Below the pieces are notes generated by a model. That model ran no database searches, was not told the origin of the DNA, and saw only the letters and a list, made by a program, of their open reading frames with translations. The translations under genes and the position numbers were made by a program. A stretch of DNA of 64,000 bases, from assembly GCA_964016885.1 (NCBI GenBank), contig OZ024740.1, positions 298,243,525 to 298,307,524 of the forward strand, given 5' to 3'. The stretch comes from Eledone cirrhosa. Taxonomy: Eukaryota > Mollusca > Cephalopoda > Octopoda > Eledonidae. Each line of letters opens with the position of its first letter. Within the stretch, counting starts at the first letter, position 1. Shown here piece after piece: positions 1 to 13,012 of the stretch.

Positions 1-3000
1 TGTTCCCACTACTGCCTCTACACACTACACACTGTTCCCACTACTACCTCTACACACTACACACTGTTGCCACTACCACCTCTACACACTGTTGCCACTA
101 CTACCTCTACACACTGTTGCCACTACTACCTCTACACACTGTTGCCACTACCACCTCTACACACTGTTGCCACTACTACCACTACACACTGTTCCCACTA
201 TTACCTCTACACACTACACACTGTTCCCACTACTACCTCTACACACTGTTGCCACTACCACCTCTACACACTGTTGCCACTACTACCACTACACACTGTT
301 CCCACTATTACCTCTACACACTACACACTGTTCCCACTACTACCTCTACACACTACACACTGTTCCCACTACAACCTCTACACACTACACACTGTTCCCA
401 CTACTGCCTCTACACACTACACACTGTTCCCACTACTACCTCTACACACTACACACTGTTCCCACTACTACCTCTACACACTACACACTGTTCCCACTAC
501 TACCTCTACACACTACACACTGTTGCCACTACTACCTCTACACACTCCACAGTTTCCACTACTACCTCTACACACTACACACTGTTCCCACTACTACCTC
601 TACACACTACACACTGTTCCCACTACTACCTCTACACACTCCACACTGTTCCCACTACTACCTCTACACACTACACACTGTTGCCACTACTACCTCTACA
701 CACTGTTCCCACTACTACCTCTACACACTACACACTGTTCCCACTACTACCTCTACACACTACGCACTGTTCCCACTACTACCTCTACACACTACACACT
801 GTTCCCACTACTACCTCTACACACTCCACACTGTTTCCACTACTACGTCTACACACTACACACTGTTGCCACTACCACCTCTACACACTGTTCCCACTAC
901 TACCTCTACACACTACACACTGTTCCCACTACTACCTCTACACACTCCACACTGTTTCCACTACTACCTCTACACACTACACACTGTTGCCACTACTACC
1001 TCTACACACTGTTCCCACTACTACCTCTACACACTACGCACTGTTCCCACTACTACCTCTACACACTACGCACTGTTCCCACTACTACCTCTACACACTA
1101 CACACTGTTGCCACTACCACCTCTACACACTACACACTATTGCCACTACTACCTCTACACACTACACACTGTTGCCACTACCACCTCTACACACTACACA
1201 CTGTTGCCACTACTACCTCTACACACTGTTCACACTACTACCTCTACACACTACGCACTGTTCCCACTACTGCCTCTACACACTACGCACTGTTCCCACT
1301 ACCACCTCTACACACTGTTCCCACTACTACCTCTACGCACTGTTCCCACTACTACCTCTACACACTGTTCCCACTACTACCTCTACACACTACACACTGT
1401 TCCCACTACTACCTCTACACACTACACACTGTTCCCACTACTACCTCTACACACTACACACTGTTCCCACTATTACCTCTACACACTACACACTGTTCCC
1501 ACTATTACCTCTACACACTACACACTGTTCCCACTACTACCTCTACACACTACACACTGTTGCCACTACCACCTCTACACACTACACACTGTTGCCACTA
1601 CTACCTCTACACACTACGCACTGTTCCCACTACTACCTCTACACACTGTTCACACTACTACCTCTACACACTACGCACTGTTCCCACTACCACCTCTACA
1701 CACTGTTCCCACTACTACCTCTACGCACTGTTCCCACTACTACCTCTACACACTGTTGCCACTACTACCTCTACACACTACACACTGTTCCCACTACTAC
1801 CTCTACACACTACACACTGTTCCCACTACTACCTCTACACACTACACACTGTTCCCACTATTACCTCTACACACTACACACTGTTCCCACTACTACCTCT
1901 ACACACTACACACTGTTCCCACTACTACCTCTACACACTACACACTGTTCCCACTACTACCTCTACGCACTGTTCCCACTACTACCTCTACACACTGTTC
2001 CCACTACTACCTCTACACACTACACACTGTTCCCACTACTACCTCTACACACTACACACTGTTCCCACTACTACCTCTACACACTACACACTGTTCCCAC
2101 TATTACCTCTACACACTACACACTGTTCCCACTACTACCTCTACACACTACACACTGTTCCCACTACTACCTCTACACACTACACACTGTTCCCACTACT
2201 ACCTCTACACACTACACACTGTTCCCACTACTACCTCTACACACTGTTGCCACTACTACCTCTACACACTACACACTGTTCCCACTACTACCTCTACACA
2301 CTACACACTGTTCCCACTACAACCTCTACACACTACACACTGTTCCCACTACTACCTCTAGGCACTGTTCCCACTACTACCTCTACACACTACACACTGT
2401 TCCCACTATTACCTCTACACACTACACACTGTTCCCACTACTACCTCTACACACTACACACTGTTCCCACTACTACCTCTACACACTACACACTGTTCCC
2501 ACTACTACCTCTACACACTACACACTGTTCCCACTACTACCTCTACACACTGTTCCCACTACTACCTCTACACACTACACACTGTTCCCACTACTACCTC
2601 TACACACTACACACTGTTCCCACTACTACCTCTACACACTACACACTGTTCCCACTACTACCTCTACACACTGTTGCCACTACTACCTCTACACACTACA
2701 CACTGTTCCCACTACTACCTCTACACACTACACACTGTTCCCACTACTACCTCTACACACTACACACTGTTCCCACTACTACCTCTACACACTGTTGCCA
2801 CTACTACCTCTACACACTACACACTGTTCCCACTACTACCTCTACACACTACACACTGTTCCCACTACTACCTCTACACACTACACACTGTTCCCACTAT
2901 TACCTCTACACACTACACACTGTTCCCACTACTACCTCTACACACTACACACTGTTCCCACTACTACCTCTACACACTACACACTGTTCCCACTACTACC

Positions 3001-4653
3001 TCTAGGCACTGTTCCCACTACTACCTCTACACACTACACACTGTTCCCACTATTACCTCTACACACTACACACTGTTCCCACTACTACCTCTACACACTA
3101 CACACTGTTCCCACTACTACCTCTACACACTACACACTGTTCCCACTACTACCTCTACACACTACACACTGTTCCCACTACTACCTCTACACACTACACA
3201 CTGTTGCCACTACTACCTCTACACACTGTTGCCACTACTACCTCTACACACTACACACTGTTGCCACTACTACCTCTACACACTGTTGCCACTACCACCT
3301 CTACGCACTGTTCCCACTACTGCCTCTACACACTGTTCCCACTACTACCTCTACACACTGTTCCCACTACTACCTCTACACACTACACACTGTTCCCACT
3401 ACTACCTCTCCACACTGTTGCCACTACTACCTCTACACACTGTTGCCACTACTACCTCTACACACTGTTGCCACTACTACCTCTACACACTGTTGCCACT
3501 ACTACCTCTACACACTACACACTGTTCCCACTACTACCTCTACACACTACACACTGTTGCCACTACTACCTCTACACACTGTTCCCACTACTACCTCTAC
3601 ACACTGTTGCCACTACTACCTCTACACACTGTTCCCACTACTACCTCTACACACTGTTCCCACTACTACCTCTACACACTACACACTGTTCCCACTACTA
3701 CCTCTCCACACTGTTGCCACTACTACCTCTACACACTGTTGCCACTACTACCTCTACACACTGTTGCCACTACTACCTCTACACACTGTTCCCACTACTA
3801 CCTCTACACACTACACACTGTTCCCACTACTACCTCTACACACTACACACTGTTGCCACTACTACCTCTACACACTGTTCCCACTACTACCTCTACACAC
3901 TACACACTGTTCCCACTACTACCTCTACACACTACACACTGTTCCCACTACTACCTCTACACACTACACACTGTTCCCACTACTACCTCTACACACTACA
4001 CACTGTTCCCACTACTGCCTCTACACACTGTTGCCACTACCACCTCTACACACTGTTCCCACTACTACCTCTACACACTACACACTGTTCCCACTACTAC
4101 CTCTACACACTACACACTGTTGCCACTACTACCTCTACACACTGTTCCCACTACTACCTCTACACACTACACACTGTTCCCACTACTACCTCTACACACT
4201 ACACACTGTTGCCACTACTACCTCTACACACTGTTCCCACTACTACCTCTACACACTACACACTGTTCCCACTACTACCTCTACACACTACACACTGTTC
4301 CCACTACTACCCCTACACACTACACACTGTTCCCACTACTACCTCTACACACTACACACTGTTGCCACTACTACCTCTACACACTGTTGCCACTACCACC
4401 TCTACACACTGTTCCCACTACTACCTCTACACACTGTTCCCACTACTGCCTCTACACACTACACACTGTTCTCACTACTACCTCTACACACTACACACTG
4501 TTCCCACTACTACCTCTACACACTACACACTGTTCTCACTACTACCTCTACACACTACACACTGTTCCCACTACTACCTCTACACACTACACACTGTTCT
4601 CACTACTACCTCTACACACTACACACTGTTCCCACTACTACCTCTACACACTG

Positions 4654-5423
4654 TTGCCACTACCACCTCTACACACTGTTGCCACTACTACCACTACACA
4701 CTGTTCCCACTACTACCTCTACACACTACACACTGTTCCCACTACTACCTCTACACACTGTTGCCACTACCACCTCTACACACTGTTGCCACTACTACCA
4801 CTACACACTGTTCCCACTACTACCTCTACACACTACACACTGTTCCCACTACTACCTCTACACACTGTTGCCACTACCACCTCTACACACTGTTGCCACT
4901 ACTACCACTACACACTGTTCCCACTACTACCTCTACACACTACACACTGTTCCCACTACTACCTCTACACACTGTTGCCACTACCACCTCTACACACTGT
5001 TGCCACTACTACCACTACACACTGTTCCCACTACTACCTCTACACACTACACACTGTTCCCACTACTACCTCTACACACTACACACTGTTCTCACTACTA
5101 CCTCTACACACTACACACTGTTCCCACTACTACCTCTACACACTACACACTGTTCTCACTACTACCTCTACACACTACACACTGTTCCCACTACTACCTC
5201 TACACACTGTTGCCACTACCACCTCTACACACTGTTGCCACTACTACCACTACACACTGTTCCCACTACTACCTCTACACACTACACACTGTTCCCACTA
5301 CTACCTCTACACACTGTTGCCACTACCACCTCCACACACTGTTGCCACTACTACCACTACACACTGTTCCCACTACTACCTCTACACACTACACACTGTT
5401 CCCACTACTACCTCTACACACTG
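4654..5423. repeat. Higher-order 107-bp repeat block inside the minisatellite
   Basis: A composite of 25+25+32+25 bp (TTGCC..CCACC, TTGCC..ACCACTACAC, TTCCC long, TTCCC short) starts at 4654, 4761, 4868 and 4975, exactly 107 bp apart. After a 128-bp spacer (four 32-bp units) it starts again at 5210 and 5317. The same composite is visible at 142 and 249 near the left edge. This indicates block duplication on top of single-unit turnover. Confidence 0.85.
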
Positions 5424-7229
5424 TTGCCACTACCACCACTACACACTGTTCCCACTATTACCTCTACACACTACACACTGTTCCCACTACTACCTCTACA
5501 CACTACACACTGTTCCCACTACTACCTCTACACACTACACACTGTTGCCACTACTACCTCTACACACTGTTGCCACTACTACCTCTACACACTGTTGCCA
5601 CTACTACCTCTACACACTGTTCCCACTATTACCTCTACACACTACACACTGTTCCCACTACTACCTCTACACACTACACACTGTTGCCACTACTACCTCT
5701 ACACACTGTTGCCACTACTACCTCTACACACTGTTGCCACTACTACCTCTACGCACTGTTTCCACTACTACCTCTACACACTACACACTGTTCCCACTAC
5801 TACCTCTACACACTCCACACTGTTCCCACTATTACCTCTACACACTACACACTGTTCCCACTACTGCCTCTACACACTACACACTGTTCCCACTACTACC
5901 TCTACACACTACACACTGTCCCCACTACTACCTCTACACACTGTTGCCACTACCACCTCTACACACTGTTGCCACTACTACCTCTACACACTGTTGCCAC
6001 TACTACCTCTACGCACTGTTTCCACTACTACCTCTACACACTACACACTGTTCCCACTACTACCTCTACACACTCCACACTGTTCCCACTATTACCTCTA
6101 CACACTACACACTGTTCCCACTACTACCTCTACACACTACACACTGTTCCCACTACTACCTCTACACACTACACACTGTTCCCACTACTACCTCTACACA
6201 CTACACACTGTTCCCACTACTACCTCTACACACTCCACACTGTTCCCACTATTACCTCTACACACTACACACTGTTTCCACTACTACCTCTACACACTAC
6301 ACACTGTTCCCACTACCACCTCTACACACTACACACTGTTCACACTACTACCTCTACACACTACACACTGTTGCCACTACTGCCTCTACACACTACACAC
6401 TGTTCCCACTATTACCTCTACACACTACACACTGTTCCCACTACTACCTCTACACACTACACACTGTTCCCACTACTACCTCTACACACTACACACTGTT
6501 CCCACTACTACCTCTACACACTACACACTGTTCCCACTACTGCCTCTACACACTACACACTGTTTCCACTACTGCCTCTACACACTACACACTGTTCCCA
6601 CTACTACCTCTACACACTACACACTGTTTCCACTACTGCCTCTACACACTGTTCCCACTACTACCTCTACACACTACACACTGTTCCCACTACTACCTCT
6701 ACACACTACACACTGTTCCCACTACTACCTCTACACACTACACACTGTTTCCACTACTGCCTCTACACACTGTTCCCACTACTGCCTCTACACACTACAC
6801 ACTGTTCCCACTACTACCTCTACACACTACACACTGTTCCCACTATTACCTCTACACACTACACACTGTTGCCACTACTACCTCTACACACTACACACTG
6901 TTGCCACTACTACCTCTACACACTGTTGCCACTACTACCTCTACACACTGTTCCCACTACTGCCTCTACACACTACACACTGTTCCCGCTACTACCTCTA
7001 CACACTACACACTGTTCCCACTACTACCTCTACACACTACACACTGTTCCCACTACTACCTCTACACACTACACACTGTTCCCACTACTACCTCTACACA
7101 CTACACACTGTTCCCACTACTACCTCTACACACTACACACTGTTTCCACTACTGCCTCTACACACTACACACTACTACCTCTACACACTCCACACTGTTT
7201 CCACTACTGCCTCTACACACTACACACTG

Positions 7230-7614
7230 TTTCCACTACTACCTCTACATACGACACACTGTTCCCACTACTACCTCTACACACTACACACTGTTCCCAC
7301 TATTACCTCTACACACTACACACTGTTCCCACTACAACCTCTACACACTACACACTGTTCCCACTACTACCTCTACACACTACACACTGTTCCCACTACT
7401 ACCTCTACACACTACACACTGTTTCCACTACTACCTCTACATACGACACACTGTTCCCACTACTACCTCTACACACTACACACTGTTCCCACTATTACCT
7501 CTACACACTACACACTGTTCCCACTACAACCTCTACACACTACACACTGTTCCCACTACTGCCTCTACACACTACACACTGTTCCCACTACTACCTCTAC
7601 ACACTACACACTGT
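7230..7614. repeat. 192-bp internal duplication in the minisatellite
   Basis: A unit with the private variant CTCTACATACGACACACTG occurs at about 7230 and again at about 7422. The distance of 192 bp is six 32-bp units. The following units repeat the same order of variants (TTACC then CAACC), so this is a recent block duplication. Confidence 0.8.
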
Positions 7615-7879
7615 TCCCACTACTACCTCTACACACTACACACTGTTCCCACTATTACCTCTACACACTCCACACTGTTTCCACTACTGCCTCTACACAC
7701 TACACACTGTTCCCACTACTACCTCTACACACTGTTCCCACTACTACCTCTACACACTACACACTGTTCCCACTACTACCTCTACACACTACACACTGTT
7801 CCCACTATTACCTCTACACACTCCACACTGTTTCCACTACTACCTCTACACACTACACACTGTTCCCACTACTACACAC

Positions 7880-8540
7880 TACACACTACACACTGTTCCC
7901 ACTACTACCTCTACACACTACAAACTATGTTCCCACTACCACCTCTACACACTACAAACTATGTTCCCACTACCACCTCTACACACTCTACACCGTGTTC
8001 CCACTACTGCCTCTACGCACTACACACTATGTTCCCACTACACACTACACACTATGTTCACACTACACACTGTTCCCACTACTACCTCTACACACTACAC
8101 ACTGTTTCCACTACTACTTCTACACACTATGTTCCCACTACTGCCTCTACACACTGTTCCCACTACTACCTCTACACACTACACACTACACCCACTACTG
8201 CCTCTACAGACTATGTTCCCACTACCACCTCTACACACTCTACACCATCTTCCCACTACCACCTCTACACACTTCAAACTATGTTCCCACTACCACCTCT
8301 ACACACTACAAACTATGTTCCCACTACCACCTCTACACACTCTACACCATGTTCCCACTAGTGCCTCTACACACTACACATTGTTCCCACTACTACCTCT
8401 ACACACTATGTTCCTACTACTACACACTATGTTTCCACTACATCAGCATCACACGTTCTTACTACCACCACTACACTCCATACAAGAAGTCTTTATTGAC
8501 ACACTACACACCATGTCCTCACTACCACCATCAGGGTAGA
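7880..8540. repeat. Degenerate right edge of the minisatellite
   Basis: From about 7880 the units become irregular: CTACAAACTATG and CTCTACACCATG replace CTACACACTG, units shorten, and the periodicity fades out near 8540. It is the part of the array least homogenised by recent unit exchange. Confidence 0.8.
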
Positions 8541-8740
8541 TAAAGTAACCAGCCCAATGCTGTCACATCAGGGATGTTCCATTGTGTCAAAGGAAGGCGG
8601 GTCAAAAGGTGTCTATGCTTGTTCGCAGCTGCAGACACACCTGAAAGCAGCATGGGACATACTAACATGTCATATTTGATTGCAAGTGACAGCTGTAGAT
8701 GTTGCTTTATTTTTAACTGTAGCAATGTCTCACTTTATTT
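8541..8740. other. Non-repetitive flank of the minisatellite, no gene seen
   Basis: About 200 bp of ordinary-composition sequence between the array and a retroelement 3' end. No splice-framed open reading frame or RNA gene was recognised. Confidence 0.4.
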
Positions 8741-9005
8741 CCGTTAACCCTTGTGGTGGGATTTTGTGTGGCATGGTGTACTGTGCAGCTGATTGTTCCA
8801 CTTGGTGATTAATTAATAGTTGTTTTTGTTTGTTTGTTTGTTTGTATTTTTCCTTTTCTTTTTCTCTTGCTTTGATCCTATAGTTTTGTGTATTTGTGAG
8901 GTTCCTAGCAATAATTAATTGTATTTATTATATGTGTTTATATTTTCATTCTGTAAGAATTATATACAATTTGTAATGTTATTTATACAACTGTGAATAA
9001 TAAAT
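8741..9005 (+). mobile_element. 3' end of a non-LTR retrotransposon (same family as the copy at 62855-64000)
   Basis: The sequence from TGTGAGGTTCCTAGCAATAA through TATTTATACAACTGTGAATA matches the 3' untranslated ends seen at 26278 (-), 55386 (+), 55968 (-), 56386 (+) and 62855 (-). It is 5' truncated, as expected for target-primed insertion. A (GTTT)n tract interrupts it near 8820. Confidence 0.7.
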
Positions 9006-9010
9006 ACACT

Positions 9011-9711
9011 TATATATTATAAACTAAATATATTTTCTTTTCTTTTTCCATCCAGAAAACCCATTAGATGCTTCAAACAACGGAATATATCAGTATACTG
9101 ACTTATTCAAAAGTCTTCCGATCAACTCTGATTCCATCCACTGTCTGCATTATGGCAGACCTATGTTGCTGTTATAATTTCTATCAAGACATATTTTCAT
9201 TTTCTTTCATTTTTTTAATTTGTATATTCTGTTCTTGTACTGGCTATGCACTTTATGTATGTGTTTGTGTATATATGTATGCATGTATATATGTAACATA
9301 CATATATATATGTAACATATGTGTGTGTGTGTGTATTATATATGAAGTGTCCACAGTTCAGAGACTGGGAAGACCATAAATTATGGTAGTACTTGATGCA
9401 TAATGAGATGCAGAGTACTATAAAAATTGTAGTGATATATTGAAATTTATAATGTACCATTTGTTTTTATCATATATAATTATCAGTATATGGATTTTAG
9501 TATAAGTTTTATTCTTAGCAACAGGACTGATCTTGTTAAGTTCTTTGTGGGAGTGTGTGTTGTATTGTGTTAAGGCAGAGTGGCTGTGAGGTCAGTTAGA
9601 CTGTCCCAGGCAGTTTAGTAGTCAGGCATGTAAAAAAAAAAATGGATATGATAACAAACAAATAATATATATGCAAACATCCAATTGACTTAAGAAACAT
9701 TGGGTAAACTT
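9011..9711. other. AT-rich DNA with AT/GT microsatellites, no gene seen
   Basis: Contains irregular TATG/TGTG tracts near 9255-9345. Short open frames on both strands here are low-complexity translations without recognisable domains. Confidence 0.4.
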
Positions 9712-9854
9712 GAAATGTAGTCGTTTCTGCGCAGATGACTATAATAATAGTCAATCACTATAAAAAATAGTTGAAAAAGAAATTGGGTAGATTACCCCTT
9801 ATTTATAGTGATCTACCATTATTATAGCCACCTGCATTGGCATGACTACATTTC
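9712..9854. repeat. Foldback element, about 53-bp inverted arms
   Basis: GAAATGTAGTC...ATCACTATAAA at 9712 is the near-perfect reverse complement of TTTATAGTGAT...GACTACATTTC ending at 9854. The arms share the internal motif CTATAATAATAG/CTATAATAATGG. A related foldback lies at 21135-21507. Confidence 0.75.
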
Positions 9855-10440
9855 AGATATATATGTGTATATAATAGCTTCAGCTATGTGGTAATACTGT
9901 AAAGATGACATAATTATTTTGGTCTATTTAAGGAGATCTTTTAATATTTCTTTTTTTTTTTTAATTTTTTTATTTTTCTACAAACAAGAAGTTAAAAAAA
10001 TGTACAGACTTTGATTATTTTGCAAATTAGTTTTGAACAGAATTTTTTGGTGCTTCTGATGTTTTCTCAGTCTTGAATATTTTTTTATATTTACTCTGTG
10101 AGTAAAATCACTTATTTTATATCTCTGTATCTGTTATGAAGATTGTCAGAGACAAATGTGGTTCTCTGGTATATAAAGTTCTATAATTTATTTAAAACTT
10201 TCATGCAGGTACATATGCACATACATGCAAATAATCAAAAAAAAAAAAACAGACAGACAGACAAAAAATATATTATAAATCCAAATGCTTATGGAAACTG
10301 TCATCATGTTTGTGTATATATCTCAATGTAGACAAAAATATACATTGTCCATCTGATTTTCTTGGTTGTCTGACAATCTCTACAACATATAAAAGCACAT
10401 GTATTTCTCTGTTAGGAAGTTCTATAAGTAATTTAATACT

Positions 10441-10442
<2 letters not shown>

Positions 10443-10480
<38 letters not shown>
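10443..10480. repeat. (CA)n microsatellite
   Basis: About nineteen uninterrupted CA dinucleotides. Confidence 0.95.
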
Positions 10481-10482
<2 letters not shown>

Positions 10483-10785
10483 AACATATAGATTATAGAA
10501 TGTTTACTAAATCTTTCATCACATTTGTGTTATATATTTTTAATGTGACAAAAAATATACATTGTTCATTATATTCTTTTGATTGTCATACCAGATAAAG
10601 AATCCTATGCCATTTTCTTACAGACATTATGAACTTATTTCATGTAGGCCCATCTTCCAACAACCTCAAATTTGATTCACCCAAATTTGAATCACCCAAA
10701 CCTCTTGAGGGCAGAAAGGAAATGTTTCCCTTGCTACTGTATATCTATGATAACACAAGGTTCTAAGATTATAAGTTTTTAAAAA

Positions 10786-11007
10786 TATATACTCAAATAT
10801 TATTAAGGCTCAGTATATTAAGAAATATATTCAAACAGGATTAAACTCAATATATTAAGAAATACACACAAATGTGATGAAGGCTCAGTCTATTATTAAA
10901 TATATTCAAACAAGGTTAATGTTGAGTACATTAAGAAATACCCATAAACAAGGGTGGGTTAAGGCTCAGTATAGTAAGAAAGGTACTCAGACATAGTTAT
11001 GGTTTGG
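10786..11007. repeat. Degenerate tandem repeat of about 36-40 bp
   Basis: The phrases AAGGCTCAGTATATTAAGAA and TATTCAAACAGGATTAA recur about five times with drift. No coding content was recognised. Confidence 0.6.
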
Positions 11008-11285
11008 TAAATTGGCAGTGTCATTAATACTGCTTCACTGTATTCATTCTGGCTCTGTGTTCAAATCCTGCTGTGGTTAATAAAATAAGTACCAGTTCAG
11101 TACTAGGGTCGATTCTTCCTATATCTCTTTCTCACATCCTTTCTATTATTCTTTATCATTCTCTCTGGAAGAAATCGACTGTGTTCAGACCTGGAGAGGA
11201 GATGGGCCCAGCTAGGTTTTCAATGCCCTAGAAATGCTGAATGTCACTACAGTGCCTCTACGACTCCACTATGTGTATGGGTCCT
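11006..11285 (+). mobile_element. tRNA-derived SINE, diverged copy
   Basis: Contains GTTCAAATCCTGCTGTGG (B-box-like), AAATAAGTACCAGTTCAGTA, GGGTCGATTCTTCCTATATC and the 3' part GAAGAAATCGACTGTGTTC. This is the layout of the window's commonest SINE. Confidence 0.7.
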
Positions 11286-11316
11286 AAACAAAGAATATTA
11301 ATTCTTAGTGCGGTGA

Positions 11317-11455
11317 ATTGGCAGTATTGGTAGAGGGTTGGACGCCATGCTTTGACGCATAGTTACGGCCCTTGCTATTCTGAGTTCAAATTCCGCCGAG
11401 GTTAACTTTGCCTTTCATCCTTATGGGGTCGATAAAATAAAGTACCAGTAATTAC
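11317..11455 (+). mobile_element. tRNA-derived SINE copy
   Basis: Carries GTTGGACGCCATGCTTTGAC, a B-box-like GAGTTCAAATTCCGCC, and GGGTCGATAAAATAAAGTAC. It is nearly the same as the copy at 47403-47566. Confidence 0.8.
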
Positions 11456-11624
11456 ATGAAACTGCATTAGCAAGACATTCTTAAAAAAAATACAAAACAG
11501 CACTATAACATTAAAGATTAAAATCTTTCTGCTGTCCACTAGTAAAGATAATATAAACATTTGAATTAATAAACATATTTTCAGACATTTTCTGCTAAGG
11601 GATTACAGGATGTTAAGAGTTAAG
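11455..11624 (-). mobile_element. TTAACTCTTAACATCCTG-family MITE, copy 1
   Basis: Ends in GATGTTAAGAGTTAAG and contains CCACTAGTAAAGATAATATA and TTTCTGCTAAGGGATTACAG, the hallmarks of a roughly 210-bp element found about ten times in both orientations. Confidence 0.7.
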
Positions 11625-11640
11625 TAACAACCTTCCATAT

Positions 11641-11812
11641 GCAACAATGTTTTCAAACAAAACATTTGCATCACATTAAAATTTAAAGTCTTTAATACAG
11701 TAAATATTGTCAGTGATCTGTCCACTAGTAAAGATAATCTAAATATTTGAACTAACAAACCTATTTTTTTAGATATTTTTTGCTAAACCATTACATGATG
11801 TTAAGAGTTAAG
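11641..11812 (-). mobile_element. TTAACTCTTAACATCCTG-family MITE, copy 2
   Basis: Shares CTGTCCACTAGTAAAGATAA and GATGTTAAGAGTTAAG with the copy just upstream. The two lie head to tail. Confidence 0.7.
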
Positions 11813-12049
11813 AAATATACTCAAACGTGATTGAAGCTTTAGTCTCCAACCAAAATGGCTTAAACAGTAAAAGAACAAAAGTTTTCATAGACATTTGGAT
11901 TTGAAAGAACTGCCAAAACCAGTGGTACACATATGAAAAAGAAACAGAAGTGAGGATGAAAAAGGGAATTGAACGATCTGCCCAGTAGTCTATTTCTTTT
12001 TATCCCTCTTTACCTCTATTGTCCTATATTTAAATAAGTGTATCTTTCT

Positions 12050-12290
12050 AGTTAGGCTGCAAATTAACAGTCACCAGGGTGTCAGATTAAATGCTTCAGT
12101 ATTTGTTCCAGCTCACTGCACTCTGAGTTAACTTTGCCATTTTTCTTCTCTCTCCTTCTTTGGAATAAATCAGTTGTGTTCCAACCTGAAAAGGCTGGAC
12201 TCTACCAAGTTTAAATGCCCAAGGTACAGTGTGTGTCAAAACACCACCTTTACGACTCCATCAGGAGTTATGGGCCCTGTTGTCGTTAGG
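12050..12290 (+). mobile_element. tRNA-derived SINE, diverged copy
   Basis: Shares GCAAATTAACAGTCACCAGG, TTGTTCCAGCTCACTGCACT and the 3' part CTACGACTCCATCAGGAGTT with copies at 41630 and 52140. Confidence 0.65.
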
Positions 12291-12540
12291 TGAAAAAAAG
12301 TACAAGTATAGTCATAAACTATTCCTGTTTTGTTCATATAATTAATTTGTTGAGCTCCATATTGACCATGGATGAACAATTTCATATTTATTTTCACCAA
12401 GAAAAGATTTGAAACAAATGTCCTTCCTCCCTCACTAAAAAGTTCTGAACCAATGAAATATATACAAACATACATTATATATATATATAAATTCCTGTTG
12501 ATTTTGTACGAATGAAACAGTTCTAGTCCTGTAGAAGTTA

Positions 12541-12580
12541 TCTCTCTCTCTCTTTCTATTTCTCTCTCTCTCTCTCTCTC
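12541..12580. repeat. (TC)n microsatellite
   Basis: Nearly pure TC tract with two interruptions. Confidence 0.9.
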
Positions 12581-12829
12581 ACTATACACACACTTAAGCA
12601 TATACATGTGTGTGTCTTGGACTGATGGCAAATTTCATCTTGATGAAATAAATACCATGCTTTAATATTGCTATGCACTAAACAGGAAGATATGACCGAC
12701 ATTTTGGTATAAAATAAGCTAAACTGGCTATAGTGTTCTGTTTATTAGAACTGATTTACAATTTTGGACAGGACTTGTGAATGTCTCAAAACATAGGCTA
12801 CTTTCCACACTTATAATGAGAAGTGGACA

Positions 12830-13012
12830 GCATACCATGTTGATAGCTATATAGTTACACTCCTTTATGTTCTGAGTTCAAATCCCACTAAGGTTAGCTT
12901 TGCCATTCATCCTTACGGGGTCGATAAAATAAAACACCAGTAATGCACTGGGGTTGATTTAATCAACTTGCCCTTTCTCACAAATTGCTAGCTTTATGCC
13001 TATGTTAAAAAG
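12830..13012 (+). mobile_element. tRNA-derived SINE copy followed by an (ATC)n tract
   Basis: Contains GAGTTCAAATCCCACTAAGG and GGGTCGATAAAATAAAACAC, then ATTTAATCAACTTGCCC. An (ATC)n run follows at about 13018-13042. Confidence 0.75.

Larger units (their letters stand above)
1..8540. repeat. Giant 32/25-bp minisatellite array, truncated by the window's left edge
   Basis: The stretch is a continuous tandem array. The long unit is 32 bp (TTCCCACTAC, TACCTCTACA, CACTACACAC, TG). The short unit is 25 bp and lacks a 7-bp CTACACA segment. Variants include TTGCC, TTTCC and TTCTC starts, CTACCACC, CTATTACC, CTACTGCC and TACGCACTG. The plus strand is very poor in G, with about one to four per unit. 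No unit contains TAA, TAG or TGA in any plus frame, so reading frames of up to 2815 codons overlap in all three frames. These translate to repeated Thr/His/Tyr/Leu-rich peptides and are not credible genes. Rare CTCTAGGCACTG variants near 2358 and 3002 supply the few stops. The array begins before base 1, and its right end decays from about 7880. Confidence 0.97.

Noticed and set aside
1..8540. CRISPR-like impression (regular short repeats)
   Set aside because: There are no unique spacers between the repeats, the units are directly adjacent and variable in length, there are no cas genes, and the context is animal.
1..8540. Telomeric or simple centromeric repeat
   Set aside because: There is no TTAGGG-type motif, and the 25/32-bp unit and G-poor strand do not match a known telomere repeat. 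A centromere role cannot be judged from one array.
67..8543. Very long open frames of 764 to 2815 codons across the left array
   Set aside because: All three plus frames are open at once because the repeat units contain no stop triplets. The peptides are frame-shifted versions of one low-complexity repeat with no domain, no splice structure and no start context.
12236..12631. 131-codon minus open frame
   Set aside because: It is translated from SINE sequence and a (TC)n microsatellite.
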